A stretch of 64,000 nucleotides of DNA from Pseudomonas sp. QTF5 (GCF_000512695.2 NZ_AZRW02000014.1:26933-90932); one strand, 5' to 3'; counted from the stretch's first letter, positions 48,155 to 58,350 are shown. Translations and numbers: made by a program. Notes: generated by a model from the letters alone, not told the origin.

Positions 48155-48376
48155 TGAAATGACTCCTTTAAATCCGCACGGCTACGGACTGAGGGAACGA
48201 ACTGAGGCTTAAACCTAGTCCTGTTTGATGCTTAAGGCTAATTACTGGACCCTAAGGACAAGTCCAAGGTTCCGATCTCGGCTATCATGCGCCGGTTTTC
48301 GTGACAGGCTTTGCTTCAACGCAAGTCTGGGCATCGCGCAGTGGCTGAATTCTTCGCCAACTGCCCAGGAGTAAGA

Positions 48377-49450
48377 ATGAACACCCTCTTTATGCATTGC
48401 CGGCCGGGCTTCGAAAGCGAAGTCTGTTCCGAGATTTCCGAACATGCCGCGCGGCTGAACGTGGCCGGTTATGCCAAGGCCAAAACCGCCAGCGCCTGCG
48501 CCGAATTTATCTGCACCGAAGAAGACGGCGCCGAGCGCCTGATGCGTGGTCAGCGTTTCGCCGATCTGATCTTTCCGCGCCAGTGGGCTCGCGGGATCTT
48601 CATCGATCTGCCGGAAACCGACCGCATCAGTGTGATCCTCGCGCACATGGCTGACTTCCCGCTGTGCGGCAGCCTGTGGCTGGAAATGGTCGACACCAAC
48701 GATGGCAAGGAGCTGTCGAACTTCTGCAAGAAATTCGAAGGCCACCTGCGCAAGGCGCTGATGGCGGCCGGCAAACTGGTGGAAGACGCCCACAAGCCAC
48801 GGCTGCTGCTGACCTTCAAGAGTGGCCGTGAAGTGTTCATGGGCCTGGCGGAATCGAACAATTCGGCGATGTGGCCGATGGGTATTCCACGCCTGAAATT
48901 CCCGCGTGAAGCGCCGAGTCGTTCGACCCTCAAGCTGGAAGAAGCCTGGCACCATTTCATCCCCCGCGACCAGTGGGACGAGCGCCTGCACAGCGACATG
49001 ACCGGTGTCGACCTCGGCGCCGCACCCGGCGGCTGGACCTGGCAACTGGTCAACCGCGGCATGCTGGTGACCGCCATCGACAACGGCCCGATGGCCGAAA
49101 GCCTGATGGACACCGGTTTGGTGCAGCATTTGATGGCCGACGGATTCACCTTCAAGCCCAAACAACCGGTGGACTGGATGGTTTGCGACATCGTCGAGAA
49201 ACCGGCGCGCAACGCGGCGATGCTGGAAGAATGGATTGGCGAGGGGCATTGCCGGGAAGCGGTGGTCAACCTCAAGCTGCCGATGAAACAGCGTTATGCC
49301 GAAGTGAAGCGCTTGCTGGAACGTATTGCCGACGGGTTCAAGGCGCGGGGCATTCGGGTCGAAATTGGCTGCAAGCAGCTGTATCACGATCGCGAGGAAG
49401 TGACCTGCCATTTGCGCCGATTGGACGTGAAGAAACCCAAGTCCCGCTGA
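48377..49450 (+). CDS. rlmM: 23S rRNA C2498 2'-O-methyltransferase RlmM
   Basis: A 357-residue enzyme with an N-terminal THUMP-like domain and a C-terminal Rossmann methyltransferase domain with the SAM motif GVDLGAAPGGWTWQL and the catalytic lysine region VNLKLPMKQR. It methylates the ribose of C2498 of 23S rRNA. The frame is open from 48311, but the ATG at 48377 (MNTLFMHCRPGFE) has AGGAGTAAG in front and matches the family start. Confidence 0.96.
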   Translation: MNTLFMHCRPGFESEVCSEISEHAARLNVAGYAKAKTASACAEFICTEEDGAERLMRGQRFADLIFPRQWARGIFIDLPETDRISVILAHMADFPLCGSLWLEMVDTNDGKELSNFCKKFEGHLRKALMAAGKLVEDAHKPRLLLTFKSGREVFMGLAESNNSAMWPMGIPRLKFPREAPSRSTLKLEEAWHHFIPRDQWDERLHSDMTGVDLGAAPGGWTWQLVNRGMLVTAIDNGPMAESLMDTGLVQHLMADGFTFKPKQPVDWMVCDIVEKPARNAAMLEEWIGEGHCREAVVNLKLPMKQRYAEVKRLLERIADGFKARGIRVEIGCKQLYHDREEVTCHLRRLDVKKPKSR

Positions 49451-49461
49451 GTCACCCGGCC

Positions 49462-49557
49462 CCCTGTGGGAGCGGGCTTGCTCGCGAATGCGGACTGACA
49501 TTCAACATTGATGTCGACTGACCCACCGCTTTCGCGAGCAAGCCCGCTCCCACAGGG
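49462..49557. repeat. REPIN
   Basis: The inverted pair CCTGTGGGAGCGGGCTTGCTCGCGAA / CGCGAGCAAGCCCGCTCCCACAGG lies between rlmM and tusA, with about 40 nt of spacer. Confidence 0.92.
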
Positions 49558-49628
49558 ACGGCGTTATGCCATAGATGACCGAACACCCGGCAATGCGCGA
49601 CAATGCCGGCAAGTTTCAGGAGTAAATC

Positions 49629-49880
49629 ATGAGTGAAATGATCGATACGCCGGTAGACGGCACCCTCGACGCCACCGGCCTCAATTGCCCGGAACCGGTG
49701 ATGATGCTGCACCAGCACATCCGTGACCTGGTGCCCGGCGGCCTGCTAAAGGTGATCGCCACCGACCCGTCGACCCGTCGCGACATCCCCAAGTTTTGCG
49801 TGTTTCTCGACCACGAACTGGTCGCGCAGCATGAAGAGGCAGGCACCTACCTCTACTGGATCCGCAAGAAACTCGCTTAA
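49629..49880 (+). CDS. tusA: Sulfurtransferase TusA
   Basis: An 83-residue TusA with the conserved active site LNCPEPVM (the Cys carries the persulfide). It relays sulfur from IscS towards tRNA 2-thiouridine synthesis and other acceptors. AGGAGT precedes the ATG. Its stop codon overlaps that of the convergent MATE gene (shared TTAA). Confidence 0.96.
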   Translation: MSEMIDTPVDGTLDATGLNCPEPVMMLHQHIRDLVPGGLLKVIATDPSTRRDIPKFCVFLDHELVAQHEEAGTYLYWIRKKLA

Positions 49881-51286
49881 CCCGCCGTACGACTGATGCG
49901 GATCCGCTTGCGTGCACTACGCGTCAGGCGGATCGACAGCATCAGCGCCGCGCAACTCAAGCCGACAATCAAACCCTGCCACAACCCGCTCGGGCCACTC
50001 GGCGCACCGAGCCAGTCGGTCAGGCCCAAGGCGTAACCCACCGGCAAACCAATCCCCCAGTACGCGAACAGCGTCAGGATCATCGTCACCCGAGTGTCTT
50101 GATAGCCGCGCAGTGCGCCGGCCGCTGTCACCTGGATCGCATCGGAAAACTGGAACAGCGCCGAATACACGATCAGCATCGCGGCCACCTGAATCACCGT
50201 CGGGTCGGCGGTGTAAATCGCGGCGATGGGTTCGCGCAGCCACAACATCATGCTCGCCGACAGGCAGGCGTAAGCCAGCGCAGTGCCCATGCCGACCCCG
50301 GCGGCGAAGCGTGCTTCGCGTGGTTCCTCACGGCCGAGTGCCTGGCCGACCCGCACGGTCACGGCCATGCCGAGGGAGTAGGGGATCATGAACACCAGCG
50401 AGCTGAAGTTCAGCGCAATCTGGTGCCCGGCGACCACGGTGGCGCCGAGGCTGCCGATCAGCAGGGCGATCACGGCGAAGATGCTCGACTCGGCGAACAC
50501 CGCGATGCCGATCGGCAGGCCGATGCCCAGCAGACGCTTGATCACCGACCACTGCGGCCAGTCGAAACGGCTGAACAACTGGCTCGACTGATAGACCGGC
50601 GCCCAGCGCTCCCAGCCGGCCATCCCCAGCGCCATCACCCACATCACGATCGCCGTGGCCCAGCCGCAGCCGACACCGCCCATGGCCGGTACGCCAAAGT
50701 GGCCGTAGATGAAGATGTAGTTGAGTGGAATATTCAGCGCCAGCCCACACAGGCCAAGGACCATGGCCGGACGGGTGCGACCCAGGCCATCACTGAAGCA
50801 GCGCAGCACGTGATAGAACGCGACGGCAGGCAGACCGCTGGCGATGCCGTGCAGATACTGCATGCACGGGCCGATCAATTCGGGATCGACTTTCATGATG
50901 TGCAGGATCGGTTCGGCGCTGAACAGCATGCCGGTCGCCATCAAACCCACGACCAGCGCCAGCCACAACGCCTGACGTACGATCGGGCCAATCTCGCTGT
51001 GCTTGCCGGCGCCGAAGCGCTGGGCGACTTTCGGGGTGGTGGCCAGCAGTGTGCCGGTCATCAGCAGAAACACCGGTACCCAGATCGAGTTGCCCAGCGC
51101 CACGGCCGCCAGATCTCGAGGCCCGACACGTCCGGCCATCACCGCATCGACGAAGCCCATGGCGGTGGTCGCCAGTTGCGCGATCATGATCGGCAACGCC
51201 AGGCCGAGCAGGTTTTTCAGCTCCAGGCGAACCCGGGCCGGGCGGTTGAGGGAAATAGCGGCGGGGCGGTCAGTCACGGAATTCAA
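49877..51286 (-). CDS. MATE-family multidrug/sodium antiporter (NorM-like)
   Basis: A 469-residue protein with 12 hydrophobic helices in two MatE halves ([24 protein letters not shown] in the first and [23 protein letters not shown] in the second). It should export cationic drugs in exchange for Na+ or H+. The first codon is TTG at 51286 with GGACG about 7 nt before it; a GTG at 51277 is the alternative. It is convergent with tusA. Confidence 0.92.
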   Translation of the reverse strand: MNSVTDRPAAISLNRPARVRLELKNLLGLALPIMIAQLATTAMGFVDAVMAGRVGPRDLAAVALGNSIWVPVFLLMTGTLLATTPKVAQRFGAGKHSEIGPIVRQALWLALVVGLMATGMLFSAEPILHIMKVDPELIGPCMQYLHGIASGLPAVAFYHVLRCFSDGLGRTRPAMVLGLCGLALNIPLNYIFIYGHFGVPAMGGVGCGWATAIVMWVMALGMAGWERWAPVYQSSQLFSRFDWPQWSVIKRLLGIGLPIGIAVFAESSIFAVIALLIGSLGATVVAGHQIALNFSSLVFMIPYSLGMAVTVRVGQALGREEPREARFAAGVGMGTALAYACLSASMMLWLREPIAAIYTADPTVIQVAAMLIVYSALFQFSDAIQVTAAGALRGYQDTRVTMILTLFAYWGIGLPVGYALGLTDWLGAPSGPSGLWQGLIVGLSCAALMLSIRLTRSARKRIRISRTAG

Positions 51287-51403
51287 GGCGAAACGTCCAA
51301 AGGATTTTGATGCGCAAGGCGGCGCATTCTACGCCTTGACGCGGTGGTCAGGAAAAATCCTGTGTTAGGGATTTGTAAATGGTTTTCGGACGTTGCGACA
51401 TTC

Positions 51404-51497
51404 CCTGTGGGAGCGGGCTTGCTCGCGAAGGGGGAGTGCCAGTTGACGTCAATGTTGCCTGACACACCGCTTTCGCGAGCAAGCCCGCTCCCACAGG
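51404..51497. repeat. REPIN
   Basis: The inverted pair CCTGTGGGAGCGGGCTTGCTCGCGAA / CGCGAGCAAGCCCGCTCCCACAGG lies between the MATE gene and pdxB. Its arms are almost identical to those of the copy at 49462, which suggests recent spread. Confidence 0.92.
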
Positions 51498-51590
51498 ATG
51501 AGTGGTCCCTTCACATTAAAGGTGAACAATGCCTGCTGGCCCACCACGGTCATCTCCGCCTACACTGCCGGTCCGCCAAAGGAGCCTGCC

Positions 51591-52733
51591 ATGCTGATTG
51601 TTGCCGACGAAAATATCCCGCTGCTCGATGCCTTCTTCGAAGGCTTCGGTGAAATTCGCCGAGTGCCTGGACGTGCCATCGACCGCGCCACTGTCGAGCA
51701 GGCCGATGTGCTGTTGGTGCGTTCGGTGACCAACGTCAATCGAGCGTTGCTCGAAGGCAGCAAGGTGCGCTTTGTCGGCACGTGCACCATCGGCACCGAT
51801 CACCTGGATCTGGATTACTTTCAACAGGCCGCCATCACCTGGTCCAGCGCCCCAGGCTGCAATGCCCGGGGTGTGGTCGATTACGTGCTGGGCAGCCTGC
51901 TGACCCTGGCCGAAATCGAAGGTGCCGACCTGACTCAACGCACCTACGGCGTGGTCGGCGCCGGTGAAGTGGGCGGGCGGCTGGTCAAGGTTCTGCAAGG
52001 TCTGGGCTGGAATGTGCTGGTCTGCGATCCCCCACGGCAAGCCGCTGAAGGGGGCGATTACGTCAGCCTCGAGCAGATCATCGAGCAATGCGACGTCATC
52101 AGCCTGCACACTCCGCTGAACAAGCAAGGCCCTCAGTCGACCTGGCATCTGTTCGATAAAAACCGTTTGAACCAACTTAAGCCGGGCACTTGGCTGATCA
52201 ACGCCAGTCGTGGTCCGGTGATCGACAACGCCGCTCTGCGCCAGGTGCTGTTGCAACGTGAAGATCTGCAAGCGGTGCTGGATGTCTGGGAGGGCGAGCC
52301 TGAGGTCGATGTGGCATTGGCCGAGTTGTGTGTGCTGGCGACGCCGCACATTGCCGGTTACAGCCTCGACGGCAGGCAGCGCGGGACGGCGCAGATCTAT
52401 CAGGCGCTTTGCGAGTTCCTTGGGCAACCGGAGCAGGTCAGCCTGAACGACTTGCTCCCAGCGCCGTGGCTGTCGGCGGTGACGTTGAACGCCAATTGCG
52501 ATCCGGCCTGGGCGCTGGCGATGTTGTGCCGTGGCGTATACGACCCACGCCGTGACGACGCGGATTTCCGTCGCAGCCTTGTAGGCAATGTGAGCGAGCA
52601 GCGCGCGGCGTTCGATGCGCTGCGCAAACATTACCCGCTGCGGCGTGAGATCGATGGGTTGAAGGTGCGGATCGAGGGAGATTCGCCGGCGTTGCAGCGG
52701 ATCGTGGCGGCGTTGGGTGCTTCGGTTCTATAA
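51591..52733 (+). CDS. pdxB: Erythronate-4-phosphate dehydrogenase
   Basis: A 380-residue D-2-hydroxyacid dehydrogenase. It has the N-terminal [16 protein letters not shown], the NAD-binding [24 protein letters not shown] and the catalytic HIAGYSLDG, plus the PdxB-specific C-terminal dimerisation domain. It carries out the second step of DXP-dependent pyridoxal phosphate synthesis. AAAGGAG precedes the ATG. Upstream in-frame sequence begins inside the REPIN and is not coding. Confidence 0.96.
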   Translation: MLIVADENIPLLDAFFEGFGEIRRVPGRAIDRATVEQADVLLVRSVTNVNRALLEGSKVRFVGTCTIGTDHLDLDYFQQAAITWSSAPGCNARGVVDYVLGSLLTLAEIEGADLTQRTYGVVGAGEVGGRLVKVLQGLGWNVLVCDPPRQAAEGGDYVSLEQIIEQCDVISLHTPLNKQGPQSTWHLFDKNRLNQLKPGTWLINASRGPVIDNAALRQVLLQREDLQAVLDVWEGEPEVDVALAELCVLATPHIAGYSLDGRQRGTAQIYQALCEFLGQPEQVSLNDLLPAPWLSAVTLNANCDPAWALAMLCRGVYDPRRDDADFRRSLVGNVSEQRAAFDALRKHYPLRREIDGLKVRIEGDSPALQRIVAALGASVL

Positions 52734-52748
52734 GAGACCGAGTTGGCC

Positions 52749-52845
52749 CTTTCGCGAGCAAGCCCGCTCCCACATTTGATCTTCAGCGAACACAGGTGTT
52801 GTGTACGACAGAGATCAAATGTAGGAGCGGGCTTGCTCCCGAATG
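52749..52845. repeat. REPIN
   Basis: Inverted REP units (TTCGCGAGCAAGCCCGCTCCCACA and TGTAGGAGCGGGCTTGCTCCCGAA) with a longer shared arm (ATTTGATCT / AGATCAAAT) lie between pdxB and the small conserved gene. Confidence 0.9.
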
Positions 52846-52881
52846 GCGACACCGCAATTCTTCGATAAGCACCCATAAAAA

Positions 52882-52902
52882 ACCCGGCTAAAAGAGCCGG
52901 GT
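52882..52902 (-). terminator. Rho-independent terminator of the small conserved gene
   Basis: An 8-bp stem (ACCCGGCT / AGCCGGGT) with a 5-nt loop is followed on the minus strand by a T-rich run (TTTTTTAT). It ends the gene at 52922-53101. Confidence 0.88.
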
Positions 52903-52921
52903 CAAGAAGACGGTGGCTATA

Positions 52922-53101
52922 TCACTTTTGTTCGGCAGGCTTGACCAATCGCTCTTCCAGTTCGCGGCAAGCGTCCTGGATCATGTTTTCAGTGATCGGT
53001 ACTTCGTGCCCATCCTTATCAATAATCGAGCAACCCAGAGACTGGTCTGGTTGCGTGCGGATCACTGGAATCTTGTCATCGCTGCTGTTTTGCAAGGACA
53101 T
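52922..53101 (-). CDS. Small conserved Pseudomonas protein, unknown function
   Basis: A 59-residue soluble, acidic protein (MSLQNSSDDKIPVIRTQPDQ...) with no membrane segment. I recall close relatives in other pseudomonads, always hypothetical. The ATG at 53101 has AGGAG at about 8-nt spacing, while the longer frame start at 53116 would lie inside that ribosome site. A good terminator follows, so it is a real monocistronic gene. The repeated polar and charged pattern with EVPITENMIQDACRELEERL suggests a short helix at the C-terminus. Confidence 0.82.
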   Translation of the reverse strand: MSLQNSSDDKIPVIRTQPDQSLGCSIIDKDGHEVPITENMIQDACRELEERLVKPAEQK

Positions 53102-53367
53102 GGCCTGTCTCCTCATCAGGTTGTGTGCTTACTGTAGAACCGCCAGGTGACCAGGCTGTGACAACTCCCTGCGATCTTCAGGTCGGCATCCTCAGTCCAT
53201 CAGAAATACTCTGACGTTTCCACCCGGACTTTAGACCAATAATCTCTAGCCACTAGTCTTGGCGGTCATAATTAACCTGACTCATTATGATTTACAGCGT
53301 TCAATCCCATTGACGGTGTAGGCTTGGTCGAGTCAAAGCCCATTGGTTGCGCCATCGGATGATCTTC

Positions 53368-55146
53368 ATGCTCTCTTCTCGTCACCGCCGCGCCATTCGT
53401 CTGGCCAGTCGTTTCCTCGCACCTTATCGGTGGCCGGCCTTCGGCGCCTTGCTGGCGTTGATCGTCACTGCTGGCATCACTTTGTCCATGGGGCAGGGGA
53501 TTCGCCTATTGGTGGATCAGGGTTTCATGACCCAGTCGCCGCATTTGCTCAACCGATCCATCGGCGTGTTCATGCTGCTGGTGATTGGTCTGGCGATCGG
53601 CACCTTTGCACGGTTTTACCTGGTGTCGTGGATCGGCGAGCGTGTTGTCGCGGACATCCGCCGTCGGGTGTTCAACCATCTGGTGTACCTGCATCCGGGG
53701 TTTTATGAAGACAACCGCAGCTCCGAGATCCAGTCGCGGCTGACCGCCGACACCACGCTGCTGCAGTCGGTGATCGGCTCTTCGCTGTCGCTGTTCCTGC
53801 GTAATGGGCTGATGGTGATCGGCGGGATTGTCTTGCTGTTTATCACCAACCCCAAACTCACCAGCATCGTCGTGGTTGCGTTGCCGCTGGTGGTTGCGCC
53901 GATCCTGATTTTTGGTCGCCGGGTGCGCACCCTGTCACGTCTGAGCCAGGACCGGATTGCCGATATCGGCAGCTATGTCTCCGAAACCCTGAGCCAGATC
54001 AAAACCGTGCAGGCCTACAACCATCAGGTTCAGGACGAGCAGCGTTTTGCCATAACCGTGGAAGAGGCTTTCGATACTGCCCGCAAGCGCATCTTCCAGC
54101 GTGCCTGGTTGATTACCCTGGTGATCCTGCTGGTATTGGGCGCCGTCGGGGTGATGCTCTGGGTCGGCGGCATGGATGTCATCGCCGGGCGGATTTCCGC
54201 GGGTGAGCTGGCAGCGTTTGTCTTTTACAGTCTGATCGTCGGCGGTGCCTTTGGCACGTTGAGTGAAGTGATCGGCGAACTGCAGCGAGCAGCGGGGGCG
54301 GCGGAGCGGATTGCCGAGTTACTGCGTTCGGAAAACATCATCCAGCCACCGACCCAGGGTCTGGTGACTTTGCCTGAGCGGGTGAAGGGCGATCTGGTGC
54401 TACAGGGTGTGCGTTTTTCCTACCCGTCGCGTCCGCAAAGCTATGCCGTCGATGGTTTGAATCTGACGATTAACGCCGGCGAAACCCTGGCATTGGTTGG
54501 GCCATCGGGTGCGGGCAAGTCAACGGTGTATGACCTGCTGCTGCGCTTTTACGACCCCGCCCAAGGACGCATCCTGTTGGACGGTGTGCCGCTGACTCAA
54601 CTTGACCCACTGGACCTGCGCCGCTGTTTCGCCCTCGTCTCACAAACCCCGGCGCTGTTCTACGGCAGTATCGAAGAGAACATTCGCTACGGCCACCCTG
54701 CGGCGACGTTGGCTCAGGTCCAGGAAGCCGCGAAAATCGCCTACGCCCATGACTTCATCGAGCAAATGCCCAACGGCTACCAGACCCACCTCGGCGACGC
54801 AGGTCTCGGTTTGTCCGGCGGGCAACGCCAGCGCCTGGCCATCGCCCGGGCGCTGCTGGTGGACGCGCCGATCCTGCTGCTGGACGAAGCCACCAGCGCC
54901 CTCGATGCCCAGAGCGAGCACCTGATCCAGCAAGCCCTGCCCAGCCTGATGAAAAATCGCACCACGCTGGTCATCGCCCACCGATTGGCCACAGTGAAAA
55001 ACGCTGACAGGATTGCGGTGATGGACCAAGGGAAACTGGTGGCGGTGGGGACGCATCAGGAGCTGATTGCGAGTAATGCACTGTATGCGCGGTTGGCGGC
55101 GTTGCAGTTCAATGACGGCAAGGCCGAAACCGATCTGCGAGCGTAG
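53368..55146 (+). CDS. ABC-type exporter (MsbA/ABCB-like half-transporter)
   Basis: A 592-residue fused transporter: six transmembrane helices (about 20-310), then an ATPase domain with Walker A GPSGAGKST, the signature LGLSGGQRQRLAIARALL and Walker B ILLLDEATSALD. It resembles bacterial ABCB exporters of lipids or drugs (MsbA-like, but not the msbA locus). The substrate is unknown. The frame opens at a TTG (53347); I chose the ATG at 53368 with GGATGA about 7 nt ahead, and the ATG at 53359 is possible. Confidence 0.9.
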   Translation: MLSSRHRRAIRLASRFLAPYRWPAFGALLALIVTAGITLSMGQGIRLLVDQGFMTQSPHLLNRSIGVFMLLVIGLAIGTFARFYLVSWIGERVVADIRRRVFNHLVYLHPGFYEDNRSSEIQSRLTADTTLLQSVIGSSLSLFLRNGLMVIGGIVLLFITNPKLTSIVVVALPLVVAPILIFGRRVRTLSRLSQDRIADIGSYVSETLSQIKTVQAYNHQVQDEQRFAITVEEAFDTARKRIFQRAWLITLVILLVLGAVGVMLWVGGMDVIAGRISAGELAAFVFYSLIVGGAFGTLSEVIGELQRAAGAAERIAELLRSENIIQPPTQGLVTLPERVKGDLVLQGVRFSYPSRPQSYAVDGLNLTINAGETLALVGPSGAGKSTVYDLLLRFYDPAQGRILLDGVPLTQLDPLDLRRCFALVSQTPALFYGSIEENIRYGHPAATLAQVQEAAKIAYAHDFIEQMPNGYQTHLGDAGLGLSGGQRQRLAIARALLVDAPILLLDEATSALDAQSEHLIQQALPSLMKNRTTLVIAHRLATVKNADRIAVMDQGKLVAVGTHQELIASNALYARLAALQFNDGKAETDLRA

Positions 55147-55214
55147 GCGCTGTTGGTTCGGGACGATCTTTTCGATTCCATCAAAGATCGAAAATGGCCA
55201 CGAGGTTTAAATAA

Positions 55215-56303
55215 ATGTGGCCGCGTTCGGGCATTATGTCGGCCTCAGTTGCGAGCCTGGATGAGGATATGAGCCGTTATCAACCACCGTTGACCCTGAC
55301 CACAAGAATATTGGCGTTGATCGCTGAGATCAGTGAGCAGATTGGTCAGCTTTCGGCGATGGATGATCGTCGGCAGACGCCTCAACTGCGCCGTAGTAAT
55401 CGAATTCGTACGATTCAGGCTTCTTTGGCGATCGAGAACAACACCCTGAGCATTGAACAGGTGACTGCCGTTCTGGCAGGGCAGCGAGTGCTTGGCCTGC
55501 CACGAGAAATCCAGGAAGTACGTAACGCTTTTACAGCCTATGAATCCATGCCGCAGTGGCAGCCGAGCAGCCGGTCCGACCTGCTCCAGGCACATGAGTT
55601 GCTGATGCGGGGATTGATTGACGACTGTGGGCAGCTTCGTCGAGCCGGGGTGGGCATCTACCGTGGCGAGAAATTGGTTCATATGGCTCCGCCACCGAGT
55701 CGCGTTGGGCATTTGATGGATGATTTGCTGGCATGGCTCGCAGCTTCGGACTGGCATCCGTTGATCACTAGCTGTGTTTTCCACTACGAGTTTGAGTTCA
55801 TCCATCCTTTCGCCGACGGTAATGGGCGTATGGGCCGTCTTTGGCAGACCTTGATACTCAGTCAATGGCGACCGGTGCTGGCTTATCTGCCGGTCGAAGC
55901 GGTTATTCGAGAGCAGCAGGACGATTATTACGCCGCATTATCGGCAGCCGACCAATTGGCCGAATCAACTCCTTTTGTCGAGTTCATGCTGCAAGCGCTG
56001 AGCCTTGCCCTTCAGGAGGCCGCCAGGAGCGACCCAGTAACCGATCTAGTAACCGACCCAGTAACCGACCAAGTAGCGAAATTGCTTTGGGCTCTCGATG
56101 GAAGCGGTCCGCTGAAGATCAGTGAGTTGATGACAGAGGTCGGGTTGGCTCACAAGGCGACGTTTCGGGCTAACTATCTCAAACCGGCGTTAGCCGCCGA
56201 TTTGATTGAAATGACAAACCCCGAGTCGCCCAATAGTCCGGCTCAAAGCTATCGCTTGACCGGACTTGGCAAGCAGACTGCGGCACGGTCAAGATCTGTG
56301 TAG
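55215..56303 (+). CDS. Fic-domain AMP-transferase with N-terminal inhibitory motif
   Basis: About 362 residues. The Fic active site HPFADGNGRMGR (H197) should transfer AMP to a protein hydroxyl. SLAIENN near residue 72 fits the inhibitory (S/T)xxxE(G/N) helix, making this a class II, self-inhibited Fic protein. A C-terminal winged-helix-like part (about 290-350) may bind DNA. Between them lies a short repeat of four 12-nt units encoding DPVT/DLVT/DPVT/DQVA. The start is uncertain: the ATG at 55215 has CGAGG upstream, but one at 55269 (MSRYQPPLTLT) matches usual family starts. No antitoxin gene is adjacent, consistent with the built-in inhibitor. Confidence 0.88.
   Translation: MWPRSGIMSASVASLDEDMSRYQPPLTLTTRILALIAEISEQIGQLSAMDDRRQTPQLRRSNRIRTIQASLAIENNTLSIEQVTAVLAGQRVLGLPREIQEVRNAFTAYESMPQWQPSSRSDLLQAHELLMRGLIDDCGQLRRAGVGIYRGEKLVHMAPPPSRVGHLMDDLLAWLAASDWHPLITSCVFHYEFEFIHPFADGNGRMGRLWQTLILSQWRPVLAYLPVEAVIREQQDDYYAALSAADQLAESTPFVEFMLQALSLALQEAARSDPVTDLVTDPVTDQVAKLLWALDGSGPLKISELMTEVGLAHKATFRANYLKPALAADLIEMTNPESPNSPAQSYRLTGLGKQTAARSRSV
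56031..56078 (+). repeat. Four 12-bp tandem units inside the Fic gene
   Basis: Units GACCCAGTAACC, GATCTAGTAACC, GACCCAGTAACC and GACCAAGTAGCG encode DPVT-DLVT-DPVT-DQVA. They keep the reading frame and sit at the hinge between the Fic and C-terminal domains, so copy-number change would alter linker length. Confidence 0.85.
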
Positions 56304-56421
56304 GAACTGCCGCAGGCTGCGATCATTGCCTTGTGCTGCAAACAAAAATGCCCGTCTCGAAAGAGGCGGGCATTTTTTTACAGTTGCGGAAAAGAGCGCT
56401 GCCTGCGGCAGCGCCTACAGA
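56299..56421. repeat. Second REP family (GCTGCCGCAGGC type), inverted pair
   Basis: TGTAGGAACTGCCGCAGGCTGCGATCA at the Fic stop codon and the inverted GCTGCCTGCGGCAGCGCCTACAGATCA before the slt stop flank the shared terminator. The sequence differs from the GGGAGCGGGCTTGCTC REP used elsewhere in this window. Confidence 0.7.
56345..56378. terminator. Bidirectional terminator between fic and slt
   Basis: A stem of about 13 bp (AAAATGCCCGTCTC / GAGGCGGGCATTTT with one mismatch) and a short loop, with T residues on the right and A residues on the left. It serves both convergent genes. Confidence 0.88.
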
Positions 56422-58350
56422 TCATTGATCGTCGAAATACCGTTCATGCCAATCCACCAACGGCTGTGGTGAGTTGAGCTTCTGGCCGTAGATCACCGAG
56501 TACGACAATACGTTCTGCACGTACTGCCGGGTTTCGTCGAACGGGATGCTTTCCACCCACACATCGAAGCTCAGGTGATCGGCGCCACGCAGCCATTGAC
56601 GAACGCGGCCGGGGCCGGCGTTGTAGGCGGCAGAGGCGAGGACGCGGTTGCCGTTGAACTGGCTGTGGACCTGGCTCAGGTAAGCGGCACCGAGCTGGAT
56701 GTTCTTGTCCGGGTCGAACACCTGCTGCGGCGAGGCCAGAGGAATGCTGAACTTGCGCGCGGTTTCCTTGGCGGTGCCGGGCATCAGTTGCATCAGGCCG
56801 CTGGCGCCGACACCGGAGCGTGCGTCGGCCATGAAGGCGCTTTCCTGGCGGGTGATCGCGAATACCCAGCTCGAATGCAGTCCACGGACCTTGGCTTCAC
56901 GGACCAGGGTTTCGCGGTGGGCCATCGGGAAGCGGATGTCCAGGTCGTCCCAGTACTTCGCCTGACTGATGGTACGGATCGCCGGGAAATACCATTTCAG
57001 GTCGTAAGCCAGTTTCGCCTGGGCGACCATTTCATCGCGGCTGAAGTGCCGGCTGACGTGGTACCACTCGCGACGACCGTCGACGATTTGCCCGCGCGCA
57101 TGGAATTCCAGGGCACGTCGTATGCCAGGGGTATTGCGCACCTTGTTGATCAGCGCCTGACTGAGTACCAGCGGTTTGTTGTTCAGCGAATAAGGGGATT
57201 GCGAGCGATCGGCCGCCAGGAAACCGTAGAAGTCGCGCTCGCGAGCCAGGCCCTTGTAAAGCGTCTGTGCTTCTGGATTCTGTGGCTGTGCCAGCTCCAG
57301 GCTGCGAGCCTGCCAGTAACGCCAGCGGTTGGTGGTGGCCAGGTCCTGGGGCAGACGACGGGTCAACTGATAGGCATCGTCCCAACGGGCCAGGCGCAAT
57401 AGCAGGCGCAAGCGCCATTCGGAAACGGTGTTGTCCCGCAGCTCCGGATCGTATTTGGTCATCACGTCCAGCGCGCGGCTGTCGAAACGACGAGCGAGGG
57501 TCAGCCCGATTTCCCGGGCAATCGCGACTTTTTCGTCACGAGAGAAGTGCATGCTGTTGGCGTAACCGTCGAGCAGGGCCATGGCCTTGTCCGGATCCTG
57601 ACGGGCCAGGCGGCGCAGGCCCAGGCTGACGATGTCGGACATCGGTTCATCCGCCGGGGTGAAGCGCGACGGCTGATTGAGCAGTTCGGGTTTCTGCGCC
57701 ACATCCACCAGCAGGCGACCGCGCGGGGCGAGTGTTGTCAGGCCATTGATCAGGCTGTTGGCCAGCGGATAGTTGCGCGCCTGGGCGGCGAGCTTGGTGC
57801 GTTCCCAGCGTTTCTGTTCAGTCAGTTGACCATCGGCGGCCCACATGCCGAACACCGCATCGCAAGCGTCGGGTTGGGTTTTGCCGGTCAGCCAGAGTTT
57901 ATCGGCGTTGGCGTAGCCTTCGGTCTTGCGGTTATGGCTGATTTGATACTGCGCGTTCAGGCAGTCCAGTTCGGTGAAATTGAGTTTGGGGTCATAATAT
58001 TTGGCGAAGGTCGCCCAGTCGCCGCGTTCGGTCAGCCAACGCAGCCAGCGCAACTTCATCCAGTTGGCTTGCGGCAGGTCACCGTGTTCGGCGAGGAATT
58101 TTTCGATTTCGGCATTGCTCGCGGTTTTCAGACGCGCGGTCAGTTCGTCATAAGCCAGATAGGGCTCCAGCGGATAATCGCTCAGAGCCTGGCTGTAACG
58201 GAAATAAGGGCCGGAATCGCCTTTGGCCAAGGCACGCTTGGCTTCATCGTAATACTGGCGTTGGGTGGACAGGTCCACCGCCTGGGCGGATTGAGCGGCA
58301 GCGGCTGTAAGAAGCAAACACGAAAAAAGACTGAAAAGGCGACTGCGCAT
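56422..58350 (-). CDS. slt: Soluble lytic murein transglycosylase
   Basis: A 642-residue Slt70-type enzyme. A signal peptide (MRSRLFSLFSCLLLTAAAAQSAQA) precedes a long alpha-helical superhelix (about 30-460) and a C-terminal lysozyme-like domain with the catalytic Glu in RQESAFMADARSGVGASGLMQLMP and the AYNAGPGRVRQWL motif. It cleaves peptidoglycan strands in the periplasm, forming 1,6-anhydro ends. The frame extends to 58398, but the ATG at 58350 starts the signal peptide. It is divergent from uup. Confidence 0.94.
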   Translation of the reverse strand: MRSRLFSLFSCLLLTAAAAQSAQAVDLSTQRQYYDEAKRALAKGDSGPYFRYSQALSDYPLEPYLAYDELTARLKTASNAEIEKFLAEHGDLPQANWMKLRWLRWLTERGDWATFAKYYDPKLNFTELDCLNAQYQISHNRKTEGYANADKLWLTGKTQPDACDAVFGMWAADGQLTEQKRWERTKLAAQARNYPLANSLINGLTTLAPRGRLLVDVAQKPELLNQPSRFTPADEPMSDIVSLGLRRLARQDPDKAMALLDGYANSMHFSRDEKVAIAREIGLTLARRFDSRALDVMTKYDPELRDNTVSEWRLRLLLRLARWDDAYQLTRRLPQDLATTNRWRYWQARSLELAQPQNPEAQTLYKGLARERDFYGFLAADRSQSPYSLNNKPLVLSQALINKVRNTPGIRRALEFHARGQIVDGRREWYHVSRHFSRDEMVAQAKLAYDLKWYFPAIRTISQAKYWDDLDIRFPMAHRETLVREAKVRGLHSSWVFAITRQESAFMADARSGVGASGLMQLMPGTAKETARKFSIPLASPQQVFDPDKNIQLGAAYLSQVHSQFNGNRVLASAAYNAGPGRVRQWLRGADHLSFDVWVESIPFDETRQYVQNVLSYSVIYGQKLNSPQPLVDWHERYFDDQ

